Positions 34,489-43,270 of a stretch of 64,000 nucleotides of DNA are shown here, piece by piece. A model generated the notes under the pieces. That model was not told the DNA's origin. It searched no databases and saw only the letters and a list, made by a program, of their open reading frames with translations. The stretch covers positions 248,001 to 312,000 of the forward strand of contig NZ_BAABRU010000007.1 in the NCBI RefSeq assembly GCF_039545135.1, written 5' to 3'. The stretch is from Herpetosiphon gulosus (GTDB taxonomy: Bacteria; Chloroflexota; Chloroflexia; Chloroflexales; Herpetosiphonaceae). The position numbers were made by a program, and so were the translations under genes. The number at the start of each line of letters is the position of its first letter. The first letter of the stretch is position 1.

Positions 34489-34935
34489 TTAATTAAGCTG
34501 CAACCATGGATGCTCAGCTTGATTGGTAAACACGGTCACAATATCCCGAATTAGTTGGTGCGATTGACGATTTTTTGAGATAAAGCCATCCAAGCCAGCG
34601 CGATAGAAAACCTCTTGAGCTTGATCGTCACGGCTCCAGCCAATAATTTTGGCATCATCGGCCAAGGCACGATGTTTAAAATGCTCAGAACGAATTTGCG
34701 GCATTAATTCAGCGATGCTCACCCCATCGGCCAAACGCTGATCGACCAAAAGCAAACGGGCATACTGCTGTGGTTGATATTCAAGCCATTGCAAAAGCTG
34801 AAAACTAGTGCTACAAATCGCAATCGTCGTCGATAAATTGAACTGCGTCAGTAATTGTTCAGCGCCGCGAAACTGGGTCTTTGCCATAATTTGCAAAACC
34901 CGGGTACTCTCCACCAGACACACATTGGCCAGCAT
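34489..34935 (-). CDS. Stand-alone response-regulator receiver, degenerate N-terminal acids
   Basis: About 148 residues from the ATG preceded by AAGGAG. Asp in LLLVDQRL is a likely phosphoacceptor, IIGWSRDD and FISKN supply the switch and Lys positions, but the usual acidic pair near the N-terminus is replaced by VES. It is a paralogue of the 1217-1708 receiver and has no output domain. Confidence 0.8.
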   Translation of the reverse strand: MLANVCLVESTRVLQIMAKTQFRGAEQLLTQFNLSTTIAICSTSFQLLQWLEYQPQQYARLLLVDQRLADGVSIAELMPQIRSEHFKHRALADDAKIIGWSRDDQAQEVFYRAGLDGFISKNRQSHQLIRDIVTVFTNQAEHPWLQLN

Positions 34936-35379
34936 GCCAGACTCCTTGCTCCATACCAAGAAATATTCTATAGCTAGAACATTGATATAGCTCATTGGCT
35001 CAAATTAGGCCTTTGAGTGTCGTAATCAGCGATAAAACGCTTATTTGATTAATTATGTGATTGATATTTGAATTGTAGAAGTTGCTGGTTGGTAGCGACG
35101 ATGCTCTCGTTACGTTTGATTATAGCATAGCCTGATTGGTATAAATGTGACTTTTGCTGCCTAATTTGGCGCAAAAATACTGCAATAATCATGATTACTG
35201 AGTTGAATAGCAACTTTTGGTTGCATAATCGTTATTTGCGCATGCTTCAATCTAATTTTGATATTTATTAATCTATTTAATGCGGATTAAATGAATATAT
35301 CTGCATATTACACTTATAGAATATTGCTTAATGGAGCTGACCTAACTGTACTACATAGCTGCCCATGGGTTTGTTGTTC

Positions 35380-35482
35380 CCTCATCCCCAGCCCCTCACC
35401 CACGGCGGCGGGCGAGGGGAGTTCAAATCGGCATGGTGGAATGATTTCCCCATCGCTCGCTGGGCAGGTGAGGGCATGCCAA
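35380..35482. repeat. Copy A of the long CCCTCACCCCC palindromic repeat
   Basis: Starts CCCTCATCCCCAGCCCCTC, contains the internal hairpin around CGGCGGCGGGCGAGGGG, and ends GGTGAGGGCATGC. Other copies: 44281-44398, 49111-49168 (partial), 51599-51706, 61715-61816. Confidence 0.85.
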
Positions 35483-35563
35483 TCAATGGTATGTTCAACC
35501 CAGCCATTAGCTTGTAGCCTAAGCCAAAAAGCCAATTTGCTTAAATTCCGTTAATTAAACCTC

Positions 35564-35592
35564 TTGACAAATGTTTAAAAATCGGTTAAAGT
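35564..35592 (+). promoter_or_regulatory. Promoter of the chitinase gene
   Basis: TTGACA (perfect -35), 17 bases, TAAAGT (4/6), about 100 bases before the ATG. Confidence 0.55.
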
Positions 35593-35693
35593 CTTTGTAA
35601 TTCCAATGAAATTAGTTAGTGATTTCTGAGTTGGCTAGCAGTTTGGAACGTTCGCGTCGGATGATCTCTAGTAACCACGAAGGAGTGACGATT

Positions 35694-37262
35694 ATGAATT
35701 TGATCCATCGTCGGTTTCGGTTTCTAGCCTTTATCTTAATTCCCGTTCTTGTTATGTTGATGGCATTGAGCCAACAAAAGGTTGAGGCAGCCGCGCCTGC
35801 TTGGAATGGCAACTATCAAGCGTATGCCATTGGCAATCGGGTGAGTTATGCTGGTGGCGAATATGAATGTATTCAAGCCCACACCTCACTGCCCAATTGG
35901 AATCCAGTTGATGTTCCAGCCTTGTGGCGAGCGGTTTCACCAAGCAATCCAACCGCAACTTCCGTTCCAGCAACTGCCACGCCACGCCCAGCAACCGCAA
36001 CTCCCTTGCCACCAACGGCAACGCCACGACCTGGCACGGCCACGCCAACCCCAAATAATCCAACTGCCACGCCACGCCCAGCAACCGCAACCCCAGTCTT
36101 GCCAACCGCAACCACCCCTCCAGGTGGTGGCAGCAAGCGCATCATCGGCTACTTCGCTGAATGGGGTGTCTACGGTCGTAACTATCACGTTCGCAACATC
36201 AAAACCAGTGGCTCAGCCGCTAAATTGACCCACATCAACTATGCCTTTGGTAATGTTGTCAACAGCCGCTGCCAATTGGGCGACACCTACGCCGATTATG
36301 ATCGGGCTTATAGCGCTGCTGAAAGCGTCGATGGCGTAGCCGATACTTGGGACACTGGCGTATTGCGTGGTAGCTTTGGCCAATTGCGCAAACTCAAAGC
36401 CGAATTCCCCCACTTGAAAGTGTTGATTTCATTGGGTGGTTGGACTTGGTCAGCAGGTTTCTCGGATGCTGCCTTGCCAGCGAACCGCGCTGCCTTCGTC
36501 AAATCATGTGTTGACCTGTTCATCAAAGACCCACGCTGGGCTGGCGTATTCGATGGCATCGATATCGACTGGGAATACCCCGCGGCTTGTGGTAACACCT
36601 GTAACTACCGTCCTGAAGATACCCAAAACTTCACCGCCTTGTTGAGTGAATTCCGCAGCCAATTGAATGCGGTTCGCCCAGGCTTATTGTTGACGATTGC
36701 TGCTCCCGCCGACCCAGCCAAGATCGCCAAGATTCAGGTTGGTCAAATTCACCAATATCTCGATTTCATCAACATCATGACCTATGACTTGCACGGCGCT
36801 TGGGAAGCTAACACCAACTTCCAATCAAACTTGTACTCAATCGCTGGCGATCCAGGCCCAGTCTACTCAGTTGATATTGCCGTCAACGCTTGGTTGAACG
36901 GTGGAACTCCAGCCGATAAAGTTGTCGTTGGTGTGCCATTCTATGGTCGCGGCTGGAAAGATGTACCAAGCACCAATAATGGCTTGTTCCAACCTGGCTC
37001 GGCTGCTCCAGCCACCTACGAAGCAGGGATCGAAGATTACAAAGTTTTGAAAACCAAAGGCTTGACCCGCTACTCAAATAGCGCTGCTGGCGCTGCTTGG
37101 CTCTACGGTAACGGCCAATTCTGGACCTACGATGACCCAGCCATTATGAAAGTCAAGACTGACTATGTAAAAGCTCGCAGTCTTGGTGGCACGATGTTCT
37201 GGGAATTGAGCGGCGACACCACGGATGGCGAATTGATCAACGCCCTTTACCAAGGTCGCTAG
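35694..37262 (+). CDS. Secreted GH18 chitinase with chitin-binding domain
   Basis: About 522 residues from the ATG preceded by AAGGAG. Signal peptide (FLAFILIPVLVMLMALS, cleavage near VEAAA), CBM5/12-like chitin-binding module (WNGNYQAYAIGNRVSYAGGEYECIQAHTS split by WNPVDVPALW), a Pro/Thr/Ala linker of about 60 residues, and a GH18 barrel with DGIDIDWEYP; the DxxDxDxE acid is Glu at about residue 294. Endo-acting on chitin outside the cell. It has its own promoter and terminator. Confidence 0.95.
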   Translation: MNLIHRRFRFLAFILIPVLVMLMALSQQKVEAAAPAWNGNYQAYAIGNRVSYAGGEYECIQAHTSLPNWNPVDVPALWRAVSPSNPTATSVPATATPRPATATPLPPTATPRPGTATPTPNNPTATPRPATATPVLPTATTPPGGGSKRIIGYFAEWGVYGRNYHVRNIKTSGSAAKLTHINYAFGNVVNSRCQLGDTYADYDRAYSAAESVDGVADTWDTGVLRGSFGQLRKLKAEFPHLKVLISLGGWTWSAGFSDAALPANRAAFVKSCVDLFIKDPRWAGVFDGIDIDWEYPAACGNTCNYRPEDTQNFTALLSEFRSQLNAVRPGLLLTIAAPADPAKIAKIQVGQIHQYLDFINIMTYDLHGAWEANTNFQSNLYSIAGDPGPVYSVDIAVNAWLNGGTPADKVVVGVPFYGRGWKDVPSTNNGLFQPGSAAPATYEAGIEDYKVLKTKGLTRYSNSAAGAAWLYGNGQFWTYDDPAIMKVKTDYVKARSLGGTMFWELSGDTTDGELINALYQGR

Positions 37263-37286
37263 ATTCAAACTCATATCGGTGAGGCT

Positions 37287-37327
37287 AAATGGCGCGAGCA
37301 TTGCTGCTCGCGCCATTTGGTTTTTTA
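37287..37327 (+). terminator. Intrinsic terminator of the chitinase gene
   Basis: AAATGGCGCGAGCA / TGCTCGCGCCATTT perfect 14-bp stem with a four-base loop and TTTTTT. Confidence 0.9.
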
Positions 37328-37586
37328 GCATAATACATTTAATCAGGGGAACTCACATATTCACACTAAAATCCTGATTTTGAATATATCATCAGATCGT
37401 TTGGTATCCATAAATTGAACTTTAGGGGGTGCAGGGGGATGAAAACACCCTGCGTTTCCCTCCAGCGGAGGGACGGAAGGGAGGAGATCCATAAAATCAA
37501 TAAACTCTACATAAATTACCCCCATTGATCAACGCCTTGAGCGAGAGTGCTATACTGAGCATATTCTATTTGGTGGAGGTTGTAGC
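37328..37586. other. Intergenic region before the M24 peptidase gene
   Basis: Carries the repeat at 37431-37490. The start of the next gene is preceded by GGTGGAGG. Nothing else is evident. Confidence 0.5.
37431..37490 (+). repeat. Second copy of the AGGGGG-GCAGGGGGATG repeat
   Basis: TTTAGGGGGTGCAGGGGGATG, then ACACCCTGCGTTTCCC and a CTCC-rich inverted tail. It matches 31530-31587 on the opposite strand. Confidence 0.7.
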
Positions 37587-38687
37587 ATGAGTGGCGTGCG
37601 AATTCGACGTTTGGCTAGCGCTGCCCGCCCGCAAGGGATGGATTATGTGGTGTTGATGCCTGGGGCTAATTTACAATACTTTACGGGCTTGACCTTGCAT
37701 TTAAGTGAGCGTTTGGCCTTGGCGTTGATCGCTGCTGATGGTCAGAGCATCAATATTGTCTTGCCAGCTTTGGAGCAACCGCGTGCTTTAGCCGAATATA
37801 GCGGCGAAGTGGCGGTACGTTGGTTTCCATGGAGCGATGACGAAGGCCCGATGAATGCCTTACGCAATGCAGCGGCTGGCCTAATTGGCCGCACGGTTGG
37901 CGTGGAATATACGACCATGCGAGTATTAGAATTACGTGCTTTAGAAGAAGTCGCAGGTGTGCATAGCATCGATGCCAGCGCCGCAATTGCGAGTTTGCGC
38001 ATGCAAAAGGGCGATGATGAAATTGCCTTGATGCGCGAAGCTGTACGGATTGTCGAGGCTGGCCTCAAAGCCGCAATTGAGGCAATTCATCCAGGCCGAA
38101 CCGAGCGCGAAATTGCCCGAATTTGGGAAGAAGCAATGCAACTTGAGGGCGGCGAAGGCCCATCATTTGCGACGATTGTCGCGAGTGGCCCAAATAGTGC
38201 TAATCCCCACCATACGACAGGCGAGCGCCAAATTCAAACTGGCGATCTGGTAATTTTGGATGGTGGGGCGTTGTATCGGGGCTATTGCTCGGATATTACC
38301 CGCACTGTGTGCGTTGGCGAGCCAAACGAGCAACAACGTAAACTGTATGAAACCGTTTTGGCGGCCAATCGCGCTGCCTGTGCTGGGGCCAAACCAGGCA
38401 TGAGCGGCGCACAGGTTGATCGCTTGGCACGGCAAGTAGTTGAGAATGCTGAGTTAGGGCGTTATTTCATCCATCGCACTGGCCATGGCTTGGGCATGGA
38501 AATTCACGAACCGCCCTATATTGCCAGCACCAATAACGTTGCCTTGCCAATTGGCACGGTCTTCACGGTTGAGCCAGGCACCTATGTTGCTGGAATTGGT
38601 GGCGTGCGGATTGAAGATGATGTGCTGCTGACACCCACTGGCGCTGAATGTTTGACCAACTTTCCACGGGAGTTGATTATCAAATGA
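37587..38687 (+). CDS. M24 metallopeptidase (Xaa-Pro aminopeptidase family)
   Basis: 366 residues, creatinase-like N-terminal domain then the pita-bread catalytic domain. Dinuclear metal ligands: Asp in LDGGALYRGYCSDITRT (two Asp), His in HRTGHGLGMEIHE, Glu in TVEPGTY and Glu in VRIEDDV. It removes N-terminal residues next to proline. GGTGGAGG precedes the ATG. Its stop overlaps the next small gene by ATGA. Confidence 0.94.
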   Translation: MSGVRIRRLASAARPQGMDYVVLMPGANLQYFTGLTLHLSERLALALIAADGQSINIVLPALEQPRALAEYSGEVAVRWFPWSDDEGPMNALRNAAAGLIGRTVGVEYTTMRVLELRALEEVAGVHSIDASAAIASLRMQKGDDEIALMREAVRIVEAGLKAAIEAIHPGRTEREIARIWEEAMQLEGGEGPSFATIVASGPNSANPHHTTGERQIQTGDLVILDGGALYRGYCSDITRTVCVGEPNEQQRKLYETVLAANRAACAGAKPGMSGAQVDRLARQVVENAELGRYFIHRTGHGLGMEIHEPPYIASTNNVALPIGTVFTVEPGTYVAGIGGVRIEDDVLLTPTGAECLTNFPRELIIK

Positions 38688-38815
38688 TCGTGCTGGCCCA
38701 AACGATCGCCCAAGATCCACCGTTGTGGGCGATGATTCTCGCGCTTGGCGTGGGCAATATTGTTGGAATTATTGGCATTTGGTGGTGGCGGCGACGCTCT
38801 GCCACCAGAAAGTAG
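38684..38815 (+). CDS. Small membrane protein, 43 residues
   Basis: ATGA overlap with the peptidase stop. One hydrophobic helix (WAMILALGVGNIVGIIGIW) followed by a short basic tail WWWRRRSATRK. This is too short for common gene callers; the coupling and the hydrophobic-then-basic pattern make it plausible. Function unknown. Confidence 0.55.
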   Translation: MIVLAQTIAQDPPLWAMILALGVGNIVGIIGIWWWRRRSATRK

Positions 38816-38819
38816 GCTT

Positions 38820-39326
38820 ATGCAACAACGTCGTGCTTCATTTTGGACATTAAGTTTGTTGGTGATTGGCTCGTTGGCACTGCATGGCTGGACGATCGGC
38901 ACGCTGTTTCAGGTGCGTTCGACCGCCAACCAACAACTTAGCCAATTGCAAACGGCGCTTGATGAAGCACGGCGTGAACCCTTGGTCTATCAAGTGCCGA
39001 TTAACCAAACCGTGCCGATCAAGCTCGATGTGCCAATCAATCAATCACTGAACATTCCAATTAATACCTCAGTGCAGATCAAAGATACCTTGCAATTGCC
39101 CGTCGATACTGGTTTTGGTTCGTTGACGATCCCGATGCCAATCGATATAACGATTCCGGTTTCGACCAATGTGCCGATTACCTTCAACCAAACTGTGGCA
39201 ATTTCCACCAGTGTGGCGGTCGATTTGAATGTGCCAATTACGCTTGATTTGAACCAACCACCCTTTAATGGCTATCTTGATCGCTTGCAAAAAGCGCTGG
39301 CCGATGTAGCCGAGCAACTGAATTAA
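38820..39326 (+). CDS. Membrane-anchored protein with short beta pseudo-repeats
   Basis: About 168 residues from an ATG five bases after the previous stop. One N-terminal membrane helix (FWTLSLLVIGSLALHG), a short coiled coil, then about 100 residues of repeated PI/V patterns (VPINQTVPIKLDVPINQ, then IPINTSVQI, IPMPIDITIPV, VPITFNQTVAI, VPITLDL), suggesting a beta-helix or solenoid of 8-10-residue rungs on the outer surface. A short helical end follows. Family not recognised; coupling to the 43-residue gene is likely. Confidence 0.7.
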   Translation: MQQRRASFWTLSLLVIGSLALHGWTIGTLFQVRSTANQQLSQLQTALDEARREPLVYQVPINQTVPIKLDVPINQSLNIPINTSVQIKDTLQLPVDTGFGSLTIPMPIDITIPVSTNVPITFNQTVAISTSVAVDLNVPITLDLNQPPFNGYLDRLQKALADVAEQLN

Positions 39327-39433
39327 CCAATATAACAACCAAAATAGATCCAGATAGCAACAAGCACAACATAATCAAAACCTCCCTTCAAGCCGCAGCA
39401 ACCAAAAGGCCTATCTCTAAAAATCGATATTGA

Positions 39434-39461
39434 ATACTATAGTCTGTAGATCTTTAGTCTA
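39434..39461 (+). promoter_or_regulatory. C-box-like operator of the restriction-modification unit
   Basis: TACTATAGTC at 39435-39444, then TGTAGATCTTTAGTC. This follows the ACTnnAGTC...AGTC pattern of C-protein operators (PvuII/BamHI-type). It ends about 13 bases before an ATG, compatible with the leaderless transcripts known for some C genes. Confidence 0.55.
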
Positions 39462-39473
39462 TATATAGCAACC

Positions 39474-39770
39474 ATGTTTCTGATTTCACTTTGTTGGACG
39501 ACGATCATGAAGTTGCAGCATGCGTTTGCAGTGGTTTTGAAGGATCTTCGGGTTAGCCTTGGTATCTCGCAAGAAGAACTTGGCTTTAAAGCAAACTATC
39601 ATCGAACGTACATTAGTCAGCTTGAACGGGGCTTAAAAATTCCGACTTTAACAACAGTTTTTGAATTAGCCCATGTACTCAAGATTACACCTGCAGAATT
39701 TATTGAACGTGTCCAACAAGCATTTGAAAATGCTCTATCAGAGGATGGACACGATGAAAATAATTCATGA
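39474..39770 (+). CDS. XRE-family controller (C) protein
   Basis: 98 residues from ATG 39474, or 87 from ATG 39507; C proteins are usually 80-100. The helix-turn-helix is KDLRVSLGISQEELGFKANYHRTYISQLERG, followed by the LTTVFELAHVL helix. The next gene (endonuclease) starts within its 3' end. The role as controller of the R-M operon is inferred from position and the C-box-like operator. Confidence 0.78.
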   Translation: MFLISLCWTTIMKLQHAFAVVLKDLRVSLGISQEELGFKANYHRTYISQLERGLKIPTLTTVFELAHVLKITPAEFIERVQQAFENALSEDGHDENNS

Positions 39771-40350
39771 AGAACGACTCATAGATGCAGGCAATTTCTG
39801 CTTAACAACCGATTGGTACACCATTTATGCTGATATTATCGAGGCCATTGCCACAATCCGTTGGCCGATTAATGGTGCTGTTTTCTCATTGAATCCTATT
39901 GATAAAGGAAATGGAGTCAAACCAATTAAAACCGCCTGTATGGATCATTTGGCAAAAAAGGGTTGGCTACTGGAACATTCAATTGATATTGCCACAGCTA
40001 AGAAACCTGGTCCAATTGATGCATCATATAAAACTCCCAGTTCACAACTTTTCTGTTTGGAATGGGAAACAGGAAATATCTCCTCAACCCATCGAGCATT
40101 AAATAAGCTAGCACTTGGGATGCTAAAAGAAACAATTATTGGTGGTGTACTAATCCTTCCTACTCGTAGTATGTATAAATACTTAACTGATCGAATTGGG
40201 AACTATACAGAAATTGAACCCTATTTTGATCTTTGGCGATCACTTCAGATTAAAAATGGTATCTTAATGGTTATGGCGATTGAGCACGATAGTTTAGATC
40301 ATACTATTCCACTCATTCCAAAAGGAACAGATGGTCGGGCTTTGCGGTAG
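39754..40350 (+). CDS. Probable type II restriction endonuclease, BglII/BstYI-like
   Basis: About 198 residues from the ATG preceded by GAGG, overlapping the controller by 17 bp. Candidate catalytic residues are in GPIDASYK (Asp) and FCLEWETGN (E-x-E). The GNISSTHRALNKL helix and the ending HTIPLIPKGTDGRALR resemble my memory of BglII/BstYI relatives, which recognise RGATCY-like sites. Length fits. The assignment rests on context (controller upstream, methyltransferase downstream) more than on sequence. Base composition is AT-rich, unlike neighbours. Confidence 0.6.
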   Translation: MKIIHEERLIDAGNFCLTTDWYTIYADIIEAIATIRWPINGAVFSLNPIDKGNGVKPIKTACMDHLAKKGWLLEHSIDIATAKKPGPIDASYKTPSSQLFCLEWETGNISSTHRALNKLALGMLKETIIGGVLILPTRSMYKYLTDRIGNYTEIEPYFDLWRSLQIKNGILMVMAIEHDSLDHTIPLIPKGTDGRALR

Positions 40351-40392
40351 AATAAAAAGAATGTTCTGATTTTACTAGGATAGGATTTGTAT

Positions 40393-41328
40393 ATGCCCGA
40401 TCATCCATCAAAACTATTCGATATTCAGCAGAGTTTGGAATATCATCATAGATATAGTACAGATTTAGGAAGTCTCTATCAAGGAGACTGCCTTAATTTT
40501 CTTCAAGCCATACCCTCGGAATCGATCGATATGGTATTTGCTGATCCACCATTTAATCTTGGTAAAAACTATGGTAAGGGAATTAATGATCAACTTTTAG
40601 ACGCTGAATATCTTGAATGGTCTTATAGCTGGATTAGCGAACTTATTCGAATTATCAAACCAGGGGGAGCAATTCTTCTATTTAATCTACCTAAATGGTT
40701 AATTAGCTATGGTTCCTATCTTAATCAAGCAGGAATGATGTTCAGGCACTGGATTGCATGCAGAATGCCAAAGGCCTTTCCGCGTGGCAAGAAGCTTTCT
40801 CCTGCTCACTATGGTTTGCTTTACTACACAAAAGGCGAACCCTCAACCTTCAATAAAGTCTATATTCCTATTCCAGTATGTAGACATTGTGGTAAGGAAA
40901 TTCGCGATTATGGGGGGCATCGTAAGAAATTGAATCCTCAAGGCTTAAATCTGATGGATATATTTGACATGCCAGAAGAGGTTTGGTGTGATGAAAGCCT
41001 TGAAGCACATTCAACCAACCAGCTATGGACTCCTGCCGAAGATTTATGGGATGATATTCCAACAGTCCGACATAGTAAACATAAAACACGAGGAGCTAAT
41101 GAATTAGCTCCAATTATGCTGGAGCGTTTAATTGCATTAACCACTAACCCTCATGATCTGATTCTCGATCCGTTTGGTGGATCTGGAACGACTTATTATG
41201 CTGCTGAGAAATTACAGCGTCGTTGGCTCGGTATCGAGATTGGCGAAATAGATCCTGCGATTCACCGACTCCAAAATTTGCACCAAGGCCAAGTTGCTCT
41301 ATGGGAATCGGCCCGAGGGATCGTTTAA
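40393..41328 (+). CDS. Beta-class DNA methyltransferase of the R-M unit
   Basis: About 311 residues from the ATG, six bases after an in-frame TTG. Catalytic motif IV is VFADPPFNLG (DPPF, N6-adenine or N4-cytosine), and motif I DPFGGSGTT lies near the C-terminus, giving beta order. A CRHCGKE pair (residues about 160) with a nearby His may bind zinc. The target base cannot be fixed: DPPF suggests adenine. It protects host DNA against the preceding endonuclease. Composition is AT-rich, suggesting the unit was transferred. Confidence 0.88.
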   Translation: MPDHPSKLFDIQQSLEYHHRYSTDLGSLYQGDCLNFLQAIPSESIDMVFADPPFNLGKNYGKGINDQLLDAEYLEWSYSWISELIRIIKPGGAILLFNLPKWLISYGSYLNQAGMMFRHWIACRMPKAFPRGKKLSPAHYGLLYYTKGEPSTFNKVYIPIPVCRHCGKEIRDYGGHRKKLNPQGLNLMDIFDMPEEVWCDESLEAHSTNQLWTPAEDLWDDIPTVRHSKHKTRGANELAPIMLERLIALTTNPHDLILDPFGGSGTTYYAAEKLQRRWLGIEIGEIDPAIHRLQNLHQGQVALWESARGIV

Positions 41329-41330
41329 TA

Positions 41331-41636
41331 ATGCTGTATCTGGCGTGTGTGGTCTATTGCGCAACCTTGGCGCTGGGCGCAAGTGTCCAATATCTGCAAC
41401 TGCGCTTGGGGCGCTGGCGTTGGCTGCATCATGCGCTGTTTTTCGCGACATGGCTTAGCACAGCCACAGCCTTAGCTTGGCGTTGGTGGAATGGTGTTGA
41501 GCAGTGGTGGTTAGTCGGATTGATCATCCCGATTTTGGCGCTTTTTCCCTTGCAGCGAGCTAGCACCCGTCGGCATCGTTGGCTGGGTGTTAGCGGCTTG
41601 GTGGTTTGGGCGTTAATCTTAGTCTTGGGCGCTTAA
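41331..41636 (+). CDS. Small integral membrane protein
   Basis: 101 residues with three hydrophobic segments ([46 protein letters not shown] and [15 protein letters not shown]). It starts two bases after the methyltransferase stop. Its composition returns to the host style, so it is probably not part of the R-M island. Function unknown. The stop overlaps the converging ATPase gene by 4 bp. Confidence 0.65.
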   Translation: MLYLACVVYCATLALGASVQYLQLRLGRWRWLHHALFFATWLSTATALAWRWWNGVEQWWLVGLIIPILALFPLQRASTRRHRWLGVSGLVVWALILVLGA

Positions 41637-42391
41637 TGCAAAATCCGCGATAAGAATAACTTGGTGCGTTCATGTTGGGGTGCACCAAACACTTGCTCGG
41701 GCGTGCCTTGCTCAACAATCATGCCGCCATCCATAAAAACCACTTGATGCGCCGCCTTCCGCGCAAAGCCCATTTCATGCGAAACCACGACCATGGTCAT
41801 ACCTTCGCTGGCTAGCGTTAACATTACGTCAAGTACCTCATTGATCATCTCAGGATCGAGCGCCGAGGTCGGTTCATCGAATAAAATCACTTTGGGTTGC
41901 ATGGCCAACGAGCGGGCAATCGCGACGCGCTGCTGTTGACCACCCGAAAGTTTCGGTGGATATTTATTGGCCTGCTCAGGAATGCCAACTTTTTCGAGCA
42001 AACTACGGGCGATTTTTTCACTTTCGCTACGTGAGCTATTGCGCACTTTTTGCTGGGCCAAACAGATATTTTCGAGCACCGTCAGATGTGGAAATAGCTC
42101 GAAACGCTGAAAAACCATGCCAACCTCAGCGCGAATTGCATTTAATTCGCGTTCTTTGGGCGTAACATGCTTGCCATCGATGATAATTTCGCCAGCATCG
42201 GGCACTTCGAGATGGTTGATACAGCGCAACAGTGTCGATTTGCCCGAGCCAGAAGGCCCAACGATCATCAGCACTTCGCCGCGATCAACCGTGAGGCTCA
42301 CATTATCCAAGGCGCGAAAATCGCCAAAAAACTTGCTGACTTTGTTAATGCTAATCATTGGTTGATTGGAATTGGCAAGTTTAGTGGACAT
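41633..42391 (-). CDS. Polar amino-acid ABC transporter ATP-binding protein (GlnQ-like)
   Basis: 252 residues. Walker [10 protein letters not shown], signature LSGGQQQRV, Walker [14 protein letters not shown]-loop VVSHE are canonical for the polar amino-acid uptake family. It overlaps the permease gene by 11 bp. The three-gene minus operon is binding protein, permease, ATPase. Confidence 0.94.
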   Translation of the reverse strand: MSTKLANSNQPMISINKVSKFFGDFRALDNVSLTVDRGEVLMIVGPSGSGKSTLLRCINHLEVPDAGEIIIDGKHVTPKERELNAIRAEVGMVFQRFELFPHLTVLENICLAQQKVRNSSRSESEKIARSLLEKVGIPEQANKYPPKLSGGQQQRVAIARSLAMQPKVILFDEPTSALDPEMINEVLDVMLTLASEGMTMVVVSHEMGFARKAAHQVVFMDGGMIVEQGTPEQVFGAPQHERTKLFLSRILH

Positions 42392-43184
42392 TGCTGCTCA
42401 TCTTTCGTTGCAACCATTGCAGCAGCAATGACAGCACTAAAGTCATGGTCAAATAGAAGGCGGTCAGAATAAAATAGGTTTCTTCATATTTAAACGACGA
42501 GCTAACCGAAAGCCGTGAAACTTGAGTAATTTCGCGCACCCCCAACACCGACACCAACGATGAATCTTTGAGAATGGCGATCAGATCGTTGCCTAAGGCT
42601 GGCAGCACATTGCGAAATGCTTGCGGCAAAATCACATAGCGCATCGCTTGCCCATGGGTCATGCCCAACGAACGGGCGGCTTCCATCTGGCCACGGCTGA
42701 TCGATTCGATTCCAGCGCGGAAGATTTCGGCAATATAGGCAGCATAAATTAATACTAAAGCGATAATGGCGCGTGCAGTCAGCGAAATATTGCTAGCATT
42801 CAAGCCAATGCCATTGGAGAGCGCTGGAACAATCGCAAATGAGATGGTAAAAATTAGCACCAAAATTGGCACACCGCGAATAAACTCAATATAGCCAATC
42901 GAGAGATTACGCAAGATTAAATTGCGTGAAACCCGCCCCAGCCCTAGCACTAAACCCAAGATTAATGCACAAATAAATGAAACACCTGTGACCATCAAGG
43001 TTGTGCCAAGTCCGGTCAGAATCGTCTCGAAAATGCGGGTATATTCAGGGTCGCTGATAATCCGAAAGCCCATAAAGGCGATGATCAGGCCAATTGCGAC
43101 CAGCCACCATGGGATTGTGCGCCAATCAAGGCGTTTGTTGGTTGGGGGTTGCAGCGAGGTTGAAGGCGGAAGGTCGGCAGCCAT
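42381..43184 (-). CDS. Polar amino-acid ABC transporter permease
   Basis: 267 residues with about five to six membrane segments. The EAA loop ([24 protein letters not shown]) and [12 protein letters not shown] are typical of HisM/GlnP-type permeases. It is preceded by the binding protein and overlaps the ATPase gene. Confidence 0.94.
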   Translation of the reverse strand: MAADLPPSTSLQPPTNKRLDWRTIPWWLVAIGLIIAFMGFRIISDPEYTRIFETILTGLGTTLMVTGVSFICALILGLVLGLGRVSRNLILRNLSIGYIEFIRGVPILVLIFTISFAIVPALSNGIGLNASNISLTARAIIALVLIYAAYIAEIFRAGIESISRGQMEAARSLGMTHGQAMRYVILPQAFRNVLPALGNDLIAILKDSSLVSVLGVREITQVSRLSVSSSFKYEETYFILTAFYLTMTLVLSLLLQWLQRKMSSNVH

Positions 43185-43270
43185 GGAAACTCCTTGTGAT
43201 GACTAAGGAGAGGATGGAATAAACCCAGTGGTGTCGTGCATCAACGCACCACACCACTGAATTGGTGCGC

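Larger units (their letters stand above)
34936..35693. other. Long AT-rich intergenic region with one palindromic repeat and a promoter
   Basis: About 760 bases. The left 400 bases are AT-rich with no gene or clear signal that I can support. A long palindromic repeat lies at 35380-35482 and the chitinase promoter at 35564-35592. Frames read across the repeat are low-complexity and not called. Confidence 0.55.

Noticed and set aside
35291-35554. Open frame across the palindromic repeat before the chitinase gene
   Set aside because: It encodes the repeat itself; its translation is low-complexity.
35873-36145. Gly/Val-rich antisense frame over the chitinase linker
   Set aside because: It arises from the Thr/Pro/Ala linker read backwards.
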